DNA of 64,000 nucleotides, taken from the NCBI GenBank assembly GCA_016873435.1, contig VGXF01000005.1, positions 54,386 through 118,385 on the forward strand, in the 5' to 3' direction. The DNA comes from Nitrospira sp. (GTDB lineage Bacteria > Nitrospirota > Nitrospiria > Nitrospirales > Nitrospiraceae). Each line of letters opens with the position of its first letter. Within the stretch, counting starts at the first letter, position 1. The translations under genes and the position numbers were made by a program. Of this stretch, positions 1 through 7,934 are shown one piece after another. A model generated the notes under the pieces. It did no database searches. It had not been told where the DNA came from and saw only the letters and a list, made by a program, of their open reading frames with translations.

Positions 1-32
1 TTCGTAATCCGCAGACTGCGCCGGCGTTTCAT
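1..32 (-). CDS. start of an unidentified gene, cut by the window edge
   Basis: An ATG at 30-32 on the minus strand is preceded by AGAAGG with a seven-base gap, a good ribosome binding site. It opens a frame reading MKRRRSLRIT before the window ends. It lies 54 bases downstream of the btuB stop, across a perfect hairpin. The basic start could be the beginning of a signal peptide. Nothing more can be said about its product. Confidence 0.35.
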   Translation of the reverse strand, partial: MKRRRSLRIT

Positions 33-52
33 CGCAATGCCTTCTGGGACGC

Positions 53-76
53 GGCGGTCCGCAGACGCGGACCGCC
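53..76 (-). terminator. perfect 10-bp hairpin downstream of btuB
   Basis: GGCGGTCCGC and its exact complement flank a four-base loop, 11 bases after the btuB stop. No T-run follows on the minus strand, so this is either a weak terminator or a stabilising 3' hairpin between btuB and the next gene. Confidence 0.4.
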
Positions 77-86
77 ACGCACCCCG

Positions 87-2048
87 CTAATAAGTAAACT
101 TCACCCCACCAAACACCGATCGGGTCGGCGTGCCGTAAAACAGCACTTCCTCGTAGTCCTGGTTAAACAGGTTTTCAATGCGCCCGAACGCTTGCCAGTG
201 CGTCGCGAAATCGTACGATCCCGACAGATTGACCACACCGAACGATCCCTGACGCTCGGACGGCAGATTGTTCTTAGTATCGTTCCGCGCACCCACAAAG
301 CGCCAATCCATGTTCAACTGGGCACCCACCACCGGCTGCCAGCTCAACCCCGCGCTGGCCATGTCCATTGGACGCCTCGGCAGACGGGTTTTATCGGTGA
401 GATTGCGATCGACCGTCATCGTATACTGCATTTTGACCTGGAGATTCTCGCGTAGCGTGACCGTACCTGCCAGTTCCCATCCCTGCGTCCTGGCCTGATT
501 GATGTTGATCGGACAGCCATAACTCGAGGAAGCCGGACACAGCGAGTGAGAGTTTTGAAACACGAGCAGATTACGGAAATGATTCCAGAAATAGGTCGCG
601 CTCACCTGCGCCCGCCCGCCCCACAGCGTTTGATCCACACCGACATCGAAGCTCCGGCTTTTTTCTGGCTTTAAGTCCGGCTTCGAGGAATTTTCATAAA
701 ACAAATCATTCAGTGTCGGCGTGCGGAATCCCGTGCCATAGCTGCTGCGGAGCTTGGTGCCGGTTTCATGGAGCAGGAATCCGCCGGTGACGCGATAGGT
801 GGTCGCATCGCCAAATGTATTGTAACGGTCCTGCCGCACGCCGCCGGTCAGGATCAGGCGGTTCTCTACGTTGAGCTGGGCCTGGGTGAACCCGGAATGG
901 GTACTGAGCAGACGATTCGGCTGAGCCGAGCCGTAAAACCCGCTCGAATTGCCCTGCTCCTCGCGAAATTGATATCCGCCCGTCAGCAGCAGCGGCTTAC
1001 CCACTTGAACATTGTGCTGCCACTCAAGCCGCTTGTTTCTGATATCAAGGTTGGACGGAGATTGGTACGGCGTGTCGACCACCCCCGTCCTCACATTTCT
1101 CTGAAGTGACCCACTGACCGAAGCCTGGAACTCCTGATTTTGCGCAACCGTCAGTTTTTGATCCCACCAGGACGTGATCCGCTGACTGTAGGCTCCGCTC
1201 ACCATCAAAGCCCGGTTGGTGTTGTTGGCCCCAAATACGTCCGATGCAGGCGAGCTGTCCATGGCATTGTGTGCCGTCAGCCAGCGCATATTCAATTCCA
1301 GCCGTCCGTCATGCGGCAAGGCAACGCCGAGCTTGCCCGAACCCTGCCAGTTGCGATAGCCGTCCCGCTCGTACGCCCCCCGTTTATAATTGAGGGCCGA
1401 AATCCCGCCCGTCTGCCAGCGGGAGAGCGAGAGTGAGTAATCCACGCTACCCTCGGCGCCTGATGCCTGCACGCCTTCGCGCGTCGTGGCAAACGAGCCG
1501 TACTCGAAAAAGGCACTGCCTGCGGGCTTCCCGGTCCCACGCTTGGTCGTGATACTGATCACGCCGCCAACGGCATCGGCTCCGTAGAGCATGCCTTGCG
1601 CGCCACGCAGAATCTCAATGCGATCGATATTGTCCGTAGTGAGATGGGCAAAATCATAGGCGCCGTTGGTGGGGCTGTTGACGATCACGCCATCGATCGC
1701 CACCAGCGTGTGTTTTGTGTCAGCCCCGCGAATGCGCACGTTGGCGAGCCCCCCGGGACCGCCTTGCGAGAAGGCAAACACACCCTGCGCAAGCCGCAAC
1801 GCCTCGATCACGGTTTTGATCCGCTTGCGCTGAATTTCCTCCCCGTCAATCACTTCGATCGCACTTGTCACCTGACTGGCTGGCAGCGCCGTCTTGGTCG
1901 CGCTGGTAACGACCTCCTGCACCTCGATCACAGACGTGTCTGCCTCTCTGGACAGTGACGTCTCCTCCGCCGACACAAGCGCAACATTGGCCGTCATTAC
2001 GGCCGTTGTCACCAGACATACCCGTACAAACGAAAATCCATTCGACAT
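87..2048 (-). CDS. btuB: TonB-dependent outer-membrane cobalamin receptor BtuB
   Basis: Outer-membrane transporter expected to take up vitamin B12 or related corrinoids using TonB energy. From the ATG at 2048 the protein has about 653 residues. It starts with a signal peptide (hydrophobic stretch around VCLVTTAVMTANVALVSA), then a TonB-box-like EVVTSATKT, a plug domain with VRIRGADTKHTLVAIDGV, and a long beta-barrel ending in the aromatic terminus FGGVKFTY typical of porin-fold proteins. The start at 2048 was preferred over an upstream in-frame start at 2144 because it begins the signal peptide, is preceded by GGGGGAG, and leaves the upstream cobalamin riboswitch untranslated. It is the last gene of the btuF-btuC-btuD-btuB group. 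The B12 specificity is inferred from the riboswitch and the transporter neighbours; sequence alone would allow another ligand. Confidence 0.9.
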   Translation of the reverse strand: MSNGFSFVRVCLVTTAVMTANVALVSAEETSLSREADTSVIEVQEVVTSATKTALPASQVTSAIEVIDGEEIQRKRIKTVIEALRLAQGVFAFSQGGPGGLANVRIRGADTKHTLVAIDGVIVNSPTNGAYDFAHLTTDNIDRIEILRGAQGMLYGADAVGGVISITTKRGTGKPAGSAFFEYGSFATTREGVQASGAEGSVDYSLSLSRWQTGGISALNYKRGAYERDGYRNWQGSGKLGVALPHDGRLELNMRWLTAHNAMDSSPASDVFGANNTNRALMVSGAYSQRITSWWDQKLTVAQNQEFQASVSGSLQRNVRTGVVDTPYQSPSNLDIRNKRLEWQHNVQVGKPLLLTGGYQFREEQGNSSGFYGSAQPNRLLSTHSGFTQAQLNVENRLILTGGVRQDRYNTFGDATTYRVTGGFLLHETGTKLRSSYGTGFRTPTLNDLFYENSSKPDLKPEKSRSFDVGVDQTLWGGRAQVSATYFWNHFRNLLVFQNSHSLCPASSSYGCPININQARTQGWELAGTVTLRENLQVKMQYTMTVDRNLTDKTRLPRRPMDMASAGLSWQPVVGAQLNMDWRFVGARNDTKNNLPSERQGSFGVVNLSGSYDFATHWQAFGRIENLFNQDYEEVLFYGTPTRSVFGGVKFTY

Positions 2049-2059
2049 CGCTCTGCTCC

Positions 2060-2330
2060 CCCTTGTGCACGAAGGGTTGCGTGGATCTGGTCCGACAGCC
2101 GGGTCTCCTGACTTGCGGATCGTCGCGTTCCCGCGCCTTCCCATCCTAGGTCGTTACGCATCAACCGTCAGTTGTCAGTCGCAAGAACCTTCTTGCGCTT
2201 GACGTTTCACGATTGGCGTGTAACGCCTGTCGAACAGTGGCATCCTGCGGGATTACTCCCCGCTTACAGTGGCGGCACCGTGATGGCTTTGCACCATCTT
2301 CCCCGTTCTATGGACCGAATATCCCGAACA
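2060..2330 (-). promoter_or_regulatory. cobalamin riboswitch controlling btuB
   Basis: Read on the minus strand this leader has the conserved order of a cobalamin aptamer: GGTGCCGCCACTGTAA, then GCCACTG, GGGAAGGCGCGGGAA, and the B12 box AGTCAGGAGACCCGGC at about 2094-2115. Between the B12 box and the btuB ATG, CCCTT and AAGGG (2060-2076) can pair across a seven-base loop, with AAGGG running directly into the Shine-Dalgarno. No T-run is present, so control is probably at translation initiation. The region 2331-2408 up to the btuD stop holds a 12-base palindrome GGACACGTGTCC (2381-2392) and no clear promoter. Confidence 0.9.
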
Positions 2331-2408
2331 CTCCTCCTGATAAATGTTAGCCGTGCCCCGTCTTACTTAAACAGAACGGCTGGACACGTGTCCGCTCTGC
2401 AACTTTCG

Positions 2409-3260
2409 TTAGCGTGCGCCAGATACCGCTTGTCCCGGCAGCGTGACCCGCGGCACACCCGACACCGGATGGGCATCCACTAGCACCGGGCAGCCATACA
2501 CCGAGGTAATCAAATCGGACCGAAGGACCTCCGCCGGCGTGCCGATGCGTGCGACCGATCCCCGATCCAGCAGCAACAAACGATCGCAATATTGACTCGC
2601 CAGGTTCAGATCGTGCGATGCCCAGACTACCGTCAGTCCCCGGTCGTCGTGCAGACGGCGCAGCGCTTGGCAAATTTCAACCTGATGCGACAAGTCCAGA
2701 AATGCCGTTGGCTCATCGAGCAGCAATATCGCCGGCGCCTGCGCCAGCGCCCGGGCAATCAAGGCCCGCTGCCGTTCCCCTCCGGACACGTCATCAATTG
2801 AGCGCCCGGCCAGATGCATAACGTCCATGATCTCCATGGCGGCTTCCGCCTGACACAAGTCTTCGCGCGTCTCCCAGCCGAACCCGAGCCAGCCGCCACG
2901 TGCGCGGTGGTGCGGAAACCGCCCCATCAGCACGACCTCCGCGATCGTGAATGGAAACCACGCCGGCTGTTGCTGCGGCACGAATGCCACCGCGCGCGCC
3001 AGTTCGTCCGGCGGCAGGTGCGCAAGCGGACGATCATATATGTGGACCCCGCCGTCCTGTGGCATCAGCAGGCCTGCCAGCAGCTTGAGCACCGTGGATT
3101 TGCCCGATCCGTTAGGACCGAGGAGGCCGACGATTTCTCCCTGTGCAATCTCGCACCTCATGTCCGTGACAGCCGGATGGTTGGAGGCATCGGAGCCGTA
3201 GGCAAACCTCAGGTCCGAGATCCGATAGGCCGGAACCCGCTCAACCGTCATCGCACTCAT
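2409..3260 (-). CDS. btuD: cobalamin/Fe-siderophore-type ABC transporter ATPase (BtuD)
   Basis: Cytoplasmic ATPase powering import of cobalamin through BtuC. The 283-residue protein has a Walker A motif GPNGSGKST, a Q-loop region, the ABC signature VSGGERQRA and Walker B ILLLDEPTAFLD followed by the switch histidine in WASHDLN. Its start overlaps the btuC stop by four bases, so the two are translationally coupled. The family also includes siderophore transporters; cobalamin is inferred from the riboswitches on both sides. An alternative start three codons in is possible. Confidence 0.88.
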   Translation of the reverse strand: MSAMTVERVPAYRISDLRFAYGSDASNHPAVTDMRCEIAQGEIVGLLGPNGSGKSTVLKLLAGLLMPQDGGVHIYDRPLAHLPPDELARAVAFVPQQQPAWFPFTIAEVVLMGRFPHHRARGGWLGFGWETREDLCQAEAAMEIMDVMHLAGRSIDDVSGGERQRALIARALAQAPAILLLDEPTAFLDLSHQVEICQALRRLHDDRGLTVVWASHDLNLASQYCDRLLLLDRGSVARIGTPAEVLRSDLITSVYGCPVLVDAHPVSGVPRVTLPGQAVSGAR

Positions 3261-4336
3261 GCCAGGCCGCCTTTCCTGGTCATCAGCAGATAGAGGAAAA
3301 CCGGCGCCCCGATCAGCGCCGTCACTATTCCCACCGGAAGCTCTGCGGGCAACAGGATCACGCGGGCCACCGTATCGGCCACCACCAGCAACGCGCCACC
3401 GACCAGCCCCGCAGCTGGCAGCAGGAGCCGGTGATCGGCACCCACCACCATCCGGACGGCGTGTGGCACAACCATGCCGACGAAACCAATCAGTCCGCTG
3501 ACCGACACCACCACGCCGACCAGGAGCGCCGTCACGACGAAGACCTGCCGCTTGACCCGCTCAACGTCCACGCCCATGGAGCGCGCTGACTCTTCACCCG
3601 TCGTCAACAGATTGAGCGCGTGGGCGTGGCGAAACAGCAGCCCCAGCCCGAGCGCCAGACACAGTGCCAGCCACCCCATCGTTGCATAATCCGGCGCCGA
3701 GAGCGTACCCATGAGCCAGGCGATGATCTGAAACGCCCGCGCAGGGTCCACCAGCGACGTGACGAACATGATGAGGGCCGAGCAGAGCGCGCTGACGATC
3801 ACCCCGCCCAACAACAGCGTATGTACGGCCAGCGGCCCGCAGGAGACAGCGAGGCGGTAGAGCACCAGCAGCACCAGCAATCCTCCGCCAAAGGCGCAGA
3901 CCGGGACCACCGCAGGGACCAAATGCAATACGACGGCGATCGCTGCGCCGACGGACGCCCCGCTCGAGATGCCGAGCACGTAGGGATCGGCCAGAGGATT
4001 TCGCAGGAGGGCCTGCAAGCCGACACCGACGGCCGCCAAGCAGCCGCCCACGAGAAAACCCAGCAGAATGCGCGGCAGCCGGATGTGCACGACAATAAGT
4101 TGCGCTGTTGCCGCGCCATCTGGGGCGGCCTCCTGGCGTACCAGCCGCATCACCATCGCCATCAGATCAGCCAGGCCGATGCGCTCGAGGCCGATCTGTA
4201 GGCAGATCAACAGCGTTACCAGGCTGACACCGGTCAGCGCCGCGATCGTGGACAGCCATCGCCCACGCGTCAACGTGGCCGGCAGCAGGCGCGATGCGGT
4301 TCGTGCGTCCGCCATGGTCGTGGCCACCAACGTCAT
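3257..4336 (-). CDS. btuC: cobalamin ABC transporter permease (BtuC/FecCD family)
   Basis: Inner-membrane permease of the FecCD/BtuC family, 359 residues with about ten hydrophobic segments, close to the usual family length. Family hallmarks seen are RLPRILLGFLVGGCLAAVG near the first third, NPLADPYVLGISSGAS, and GLIGFVGMVVPHAVR toward the C-terminus, which forms the BtuD coupling region. The start overlaps the btuF stop (ATGA) and the stop overlaps the btuD start, marking a tight operon. Confidence 0.9.
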   Translation of the reverse strand: MTLVATTMADARTASRLLPATLTRGRWLSTIAALTGVSLVTLLICLQIGLERIGLADLMAMVMRLVRQEAAPDGAATAQLIVVHIRLPRILLGFLVGGCLAAVGVGLQALLRNPLADPYVLGISSGASVGAAIAVVLHLVPAVVPVCAFGGGLLVLLVLYRLAVSCGPLAVHTLLLGGVIVSALCSALIMFVTSLVDPARAFQIIAWLMGTLSAPDYATMGWLALCLALGLGLLFRHAHALNLLTTGEESARSMGVDVERVKRQVFVVTALLVGVVVSVSGLIGFVGMVVPHAVRMVVGADHRLLLPAAGLVGGALLVVADTVARVILLPAELPVGIVTALIGAPVFLYLLMTRKGGLA

Positions 4337-5346
4337 TTATCGAACGCCTCGGGATGCAGCTGGCGGGCCAGCGCATCCAATCCTTCGACCACGCGCGGCC
4401 CGGGCCGGTCCAGCAGCACGCTGGGCACCTGCACGAACCGGTCGCGCTTGACCGCTGTCACCGTCGTCCATTGCCGCCAGCGCCGCTGTTCCTCCTCGGG
4501 CACGCTTTCGCCGACCCCCGCTGGAAACACGATGATTTCGGGGTCCTGCCTGAGCACTTCCTCAAGACTCAGCCGCGGATAGGCGACCGGTGAAGCCTGC
4601 GCGACATTGATCCCGCCGGCTAAGCCGATCAACTGATGGATAAAACTGCCCGTCCCCACCGTCACGAAGGGATCACCGTTGAGCACGTAGAGCACGCGTG
4701 GATGCGGACGCGATTTTGTCTTCATCGTGATGTCGGCCACCTGCTGCCGCATGCCGCCCACCACAGCATCGGCTGCGGATTGGCGGTTGAGCATGCGGCC
4801 CAGCATCTGAATGTGCCGGTACACATCTTCCACCACTGCTGCGTCCACGAACACGACCGTGGGAATTTTGAGCTGCTCCAACTTGGCCAGCGTGTCGGGA
4901 CGGATGAAGTCCTTGGACGTCACCACTAGGTCAGGCTTCAACGCCACGAGGGATTCGATGTTGGGCGTGCCCGCACTGACCTTCGGCAACGCCTCCGCCT
5001 CCGGCGGGTAATCGCAAAACTTTGTCACGCCCACAACCTGCCCGCCAGCGCCCATCGCAAAAAGCATTTCCGTCACGCTGGGCGCCAGCGACACGATGCG
5101 GACCGGCGCCGCTGCCAGAAAAATTTTCCGGTCCAGATCGTCCACAAAGGTGCGTGGCGCGAGATTGGCCATAAAGGGCATGCCGGTCAGAATGCCCTGC
5201 TGTCGGCGCTTTTTCATAACCGCTGCATCCCCGTCGTCGGCGAGCCCCAAGCCAGCCACTAGCAGGCAGCACATCGCAAATAGCCACGGGCTCCGGCCCA
5301 GACTTTCTTTACTGCACGCTATGCGCTGACCGCCACAAGCCGTCAA
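4333..5346 (-). CDS. btuF: periplasmic cobalamin-binding protein BtuF
   Basis: Binding protein that delivers corrinoid to BtuCD. The Fe3+/cobalamin-binding fold is indicated by RIVSLAPSVTEMLFAMGAGG, VGVTKFCDYPPEA and the ESLVALKPDLVV segment; length (337) is normal. A hydrophobic N-terminal stretch LFAMCCLLVAGLGLA is the likely signal sequence. The longest frame begins with TTG at 5346, ten bases after GAGG; that GAGG lies inside the 3' arm of the upstream terminator. A later ATG at 5274 would remove most of the signal sequence, so TTG is preferred but uncertain. First gene of the operon, directly under a cobalamin riboswitch. Confidence 0.85.
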   Translation of the reverse strand: MTACGGQRIACSKESLGRSPWLFAMCCLLVAGLGLADDGDAAVMKKRRQQGILTGMPFMANLAPRTFVDDLDRKIFLAAAPVRIVSLAPSVTEMLFAMGAGGQVVGVTKFCDYPPEAEALPKVSAGTPNIESLVALKPDLVVTSKDFIRPDTLAKLEQLKIPTVVFVDAAVVEDVYRHIQMLGRMLNRQSAADAVVGGMRQQVADITMKTKSRPHPRVLYVLNGDPFVTVGTGSFIHQLIGLAGGINVAQASPVAYPRLSLEEVLRQDPEIIVFPAGVGESVPEEEQRRWRQWTTVTAVKRDRFVQVPSVLLDRPGPRVVEGLDALARQLHPEAFDK

Positions 5347-5348
5347 AA

Positions 5349-5383
5349 CAAAAAATCCTCAAGGCCTGAAAGACCCTGAGGAT
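5349..5383 (-). terminator. intrinsic terminator of the btuF riboswitch
   Basis: On the minus strand ATCCTCA and TGAGGAT pair (5355-5361 with 5377-5383), extended inside by GG/CC, followed by TTTTTTG and TTTT. It lies between the B12 box and btuF and is the probable expression platform. Its 3' arm contains the GAGG that would serve as ribosome binding site for the TTG start. Confidence 0.8.
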
Positions 5384-5429
5384 CGTCCCGCAACTCACCT
5401 CACCTATTCCCCAGCCCTCGAGGGAAGGT

Positions 5430-5598
5430 TTGCGTACCAGCCGGGCAGGTCTTCTGGCTTCTGGGGTCTGCAGCTCATCCCCGCGCCTTCCCATCCATTA
5501 ACTGGACAGTGGCGCTTGCGGGGCATTCCCCAGTCACAGCGGCGGGACCGCGAGGGACTCGCACCCTCTTCCCTTCACCCGGACTGCTTGATATGGTG
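5430..5598 (-). promoter_or_regulatory. cobalamin riboswitch controlling the btuFCD operon
   Basis: The minus strand reads GGGAAGAGGGTGCGAGTCCC, CCGCCGCTGTGACTGGGGA, GCCACTG, GGGAAGGCGCGGGGATGA and the B12 box AAGCCAGAAGACCTGCCCGG (about 5437-5456). These are the conserved blocks of the cobalamin aptamer in the right order. A strong terminator follows, so this copy probably acts by premature transcription termination. Confidence 0.95.
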
Positions 5599-5604
5599 GA
5601 GCGC

Positions 5605-5634
5605 ACTGTAGGGACACCGGCTGCAGCCTGTCAA
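5605..5634 (-). promoter_or_regulatory. sigma70-type promoter for the btuF riboswitch transcript
   Basis: TTGACA at 5629-5634 and TACAGT at 5605-5610 with an 18-base spacer. The predicted transcript start near 5598 is just ahead of the first aptamer helix. Confidence 0.6.
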
Positions 5635-5669
5635 GTTTAAACTAGGCGCCCCATCCAGGGCTCACCACA

Positions 5670-6062
5670 TCAACGAGAAGATCCAGGGGAGGCGGAAGAA
5701 TTGACCGTGCCGAACCACGCATAGCGATTTTTAGCAATCACGCGGTAGAGCGCATGGGCCAGCGGACGAAGTACCGGCACCTTCCAAAACACCAGTGCGA
5801 GCCAGCCGCCACGCAGGCCTGGTAGCAACGGCACGAACGCATCCAACCCCTTCAGAATAGTCCCGTCCTGCTCAACCAGACACGCTGCGTCGGGCTGGCC
5901 GGGCCGGTAGTCGGCGGCCAGACAGTGGGCGGCTTCCTCACTCTGATAGGGCACGAAGCGGACGCCCGGCTGCGTTTCAAGCCGCTCAATCCCCTGCTTG
6001 GCCATCACACAGAGCCGGCACTGGCCGTCATAAATGAGAATACGTTGCGGTGTATCGTGCAT
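5670..6062 (-). CDS. DCC-family (DUF393) thiol-disulfide oxidoreductase-like protein
   Basis: A 130-residue protein with the family signature YDGQCRLC (D-x-x-C-x-x-C) close to the N-terminus and a downstream aromatic/hydrophobic segment around GGWLALVFWKVPVLRPLAHALY, as in DUF393 proteins. The CxxC pair suggests a thioredoxin-like redox role; the substrate is unknown. It is transcribed separately from the btu operon, with about 40 bases to the btuF promoter. Confidence 0.8.
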   Translation of the reverse strand: MHDTPQRILIYDGQCRLCVMAKQGIERLETQPGVRFVPYQSEEAAHCLAADYRPGQPDAACLVEQDGTILKGLDAFVPLLPGLRGGWLALVFWKVPVLRPLAHALYRVIAKNRYAWFGTVNSSASPGSSR

Positions 6063-6114
6063 ACCGCAACGCTAGCATCGGCATTGAGCGAAGGCAAGGC
6101 GCCGGAGCTTCTGC

Positions 6115-6120
6115 TATAGT
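6115..6120 (+). promoter_or_regulatory. -10 box just upstream of the 6129 gene
   Basis: TATAGT ends eight bases before the ATG at 6129, so a transcript from it would begin within about two bases of the start codon. No convincing -35 or Shine-Dalgarno is present. Confidence 0.35.
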
Positions 6121-6128
6121 GGTGCCCC

Positions 6129-6527
6129 ATGACTGCCCGGACAGCGACCATCGTCTTATTGATCGCATTACTGGGTGCCGGCTCGGTGCAATTGGCCACG
6201 ATCGGCACCGATTCCCCGCCCCACATGATTCTTTGGACAACGGTGCTGTTTGGGTTCCCTGTGCTGATCGCCTGCGTGCTGACACGCCAGCGATGGGCGC
6301 TCATGGGGGCGGTCATGTACGGCACCGTGGGGCTGGCGCTCGACATCGCGACCGTCGTGCAGGGGATCACAAAGCCGGATGTCCCGCAGATTGTTACGAT
6401 GCTGAGCGGGCTAACAGGCACACTGAATTTTCTGGTGATCGTCGTCAGCGGGAAGGAGTTCTTGACGATCGGAGAGCCGTTGACGCCTCGAGAATCCCCC
6501 CGTCCCAGTCCTCCATCCCCCTCTTGA
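6129..6527 (+). CDS. small multi-pass membrane protein of unknown function
   Basis: A 132-residue protein with about four hydrophobic segments (IVLLIALLGAGSVQLA; ILWTTVLFGFPVLIACVL; MGAVMYGTVGLALDIATVV; a last one near LNFLVIVVSG), then a proline/serine-rich tail. No family was recognised. The last 83 bases overlap the end of the convergent methyltransferase gene. No Shine-Dalgarno precedes the ATG; a -10-like TATAGT eight bases upstream suggests a leaderless transcript. Confidence 0.6.
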   Translation: MTARTATIVLLIALLGAGSVQLATIGTDSPPHMILWTTVLFGFPVLIACVLTRQRWALMGAVMYGTVGLALDIATVVQGITKPDVPQIVTMLSGLTGTLNFLVIVVSGKEFLTIGEPLTPRESPRPSPPSPS

Positions 6528-7488
6528 TCCTGAGCCGACGAACCTTCGCAAAGCCGGCCGCGCGCAGCCAGCGCGCCGTGTCACGTGCCGCATAGGTGTT
6601 GCCCTCGTCAGTAAACAACAGCATCGTGCCGGCAAAGAGCGTTGCGTCTTGAGGGAATAACCCCTGCCCATCGTGCAGGAAGGCATCCTGGATTAGCAGG
6701 CGCCCGCCCGGCGTCAGCGCACGGACCATCTTCCGGAACAGCGTGCAGTTGGTGTTTGGGGAATAGATATGCAGGACGTTAGAGAACCAGATGACGTCGT
6801 AGTGCCCGGGAATCGGCTGCGTGACGAAATCCAACGGCAGATAGGAGAGCCGCTTCCCCTGCGGCACGGTCGCAGCGATCTCACGCGCCACGGATAAGGC
6901 CGGTGCGCGGTCACAGATCGTCGCACGGAGCGAAGGATGGCTCCTCAAAAAAGCCAGCGCATACGTCCCCGGCCCCCCGCCCAGATCAAGGAGTGTCTTC
7001 GCACCGTGCAAATTGATCTGCGTGGCAATTTTCGTCGCCACATCAACTGACCGGTAATGCATCGCCCACGAAAACCGCCGGCGATCGGCCGGATCGTCTG
7101 ATCCCTTGTCGTCATCCACCGGCCGCCCACGCTTCACCGACTGGGTAAGTTGCGACCAGTCATGCCAATGACTACGCAGCAAATCGAGATAGGCCGAGCG
7201 ATAGTCCGGACTCTTTTGATTGAGTTCCTGTCGTGCAAAGCGGCTACTCCGATAGCGTGCGCCTGATTTGATGAGCAACCCCGCGCAGGCCAGGTTCCGG
7301 CAGAGAATCTCAAGTCCGCGCGCATTGACGCGTAACCGCTTTGCCAACGCCGGCATTGTCCAGCTTGTTGAGCCGACAGCGGTGAACAGATCAAGATCGA
7401 GGGCGGTCAGGATAAAACGCGGCAGCCGGTACGCGGCCACCGCATCGCGAAACTGGCCAAACGTATGGATCGAAGATGGCGGCGTCAT
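6445..7488 (-). CDS. SAM-dependent O-methyltransferase-like protein
   Basis: About 347 residues with the architecture of family 2 O-methyltransferases: an N-terminal winged-helix region (AVAAYRLPRFILTALDLDLF through ARGLEILCRNLACAGLL) followed by a Rossmann methyltransferase domain with motif I LLDLGGGPGTYA, an acidic motif around ICDRAPAL, and DVIWFSNVLHIYS. Substrate unknown. The start at 7488 was chosen because it forms an ATGA overlap with the upstream gene's stop; a start ten codons earlier is possible. Last gene of a six-gene coupled operon. Confidence 0.8.
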   Translation of the reverse strand: MTPPSSIHTFGQFRDAVAAYRLPRFILTALDLDLFTAVGSTSWTMPALAKRLRVNARGLEILCRNLACAGLLIKSGARYRSSRFARQELNQKSPDYRSAYLDLLRSHWHDWSQLTQSVKRGRPVDDDKGSDDPADRRRFSWAMHYRSVDVATKIATQINLHGAKTLLDLGGGPGTYALAFLRSHPSLRATICDRAPALSVAREIAATVPQGKRLSYLPLDFVTQPIPGHYDVIWFSNVLHIYSPNTNCTLFRKMVRALTPGGRLLIQDAFLHDGQGLFPQDATLFAGTMLLFTDEGNTYAARDTARWLRAAGFAKVRRLRIKRGMEDWDGGILEASTALRSSRTPSR

Positions 7489-7934
7489 GCTTTCACGGCA
7501 AAGTGCTGTTTGCACCAACGGATCGACTGCATGACCGCGTCTACGTTTAAAAAATCCACTGGCCGCTGGAAGGTAATGGCCACATATTGTTCGGTCATCT
7601 CGGTCTGCTCCTCGAACCCCGCATCCCGGAGCGGTTTGCGAAACTTCGCCACCATCGGCTGTAAATAATATTTGGCCTGCTTAGCGAGCTCGTCTGTACC
7701 CAGATCTTCTGGCGTGCCGTCAGACAACAAACTCTGAATATCTTCGATATCCATGCCGGCCTGACAGATCAGTCGGCCATCAGGCGTGATTTCCAGAATC
7801 CAGCCGTCATCGTTCAACGCAAGCGCCAGCGCCCCACCAGGCTCCAGCTCGTCGAAAGCCGGCTCCGACTGCTGCAGTCTCGTACGGGCTTCCGTCCAAG
7901 CCGGCGCGGGAGGAAGCGTGCTTTTCTCGCTCAT
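7485..7934 (-). CDS. conserved-looking cytoplasmic protein of unknown function
   Basis: A 149-residue protein without signal peptide or membrane segment. The middle reads like a small alpha/beta domain (ALALALNDDGWILEITPDGR), ending in an AITFQRPVDFLNVDAVMQSI segment. No family recognised. It overlaps both neighbours by ATGA junctions, so it is translated with the TPR protein before it and the methyltransferase after it. Confidence 0.7.
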   Translation of the reverse strand: MSEKSTLPPAPAWTEARTRLQQSEPAFDELEPGGALALALNDDGWILEITPDGRLICQAGMDIEDIQSLLSDGTPEDLGTDELAKQAKYYLQPMVAKFRKPLRDAGFEEQTEMTEQYVAITFQRPVDFLNVDAVMQSIRWCKQHFAVKA

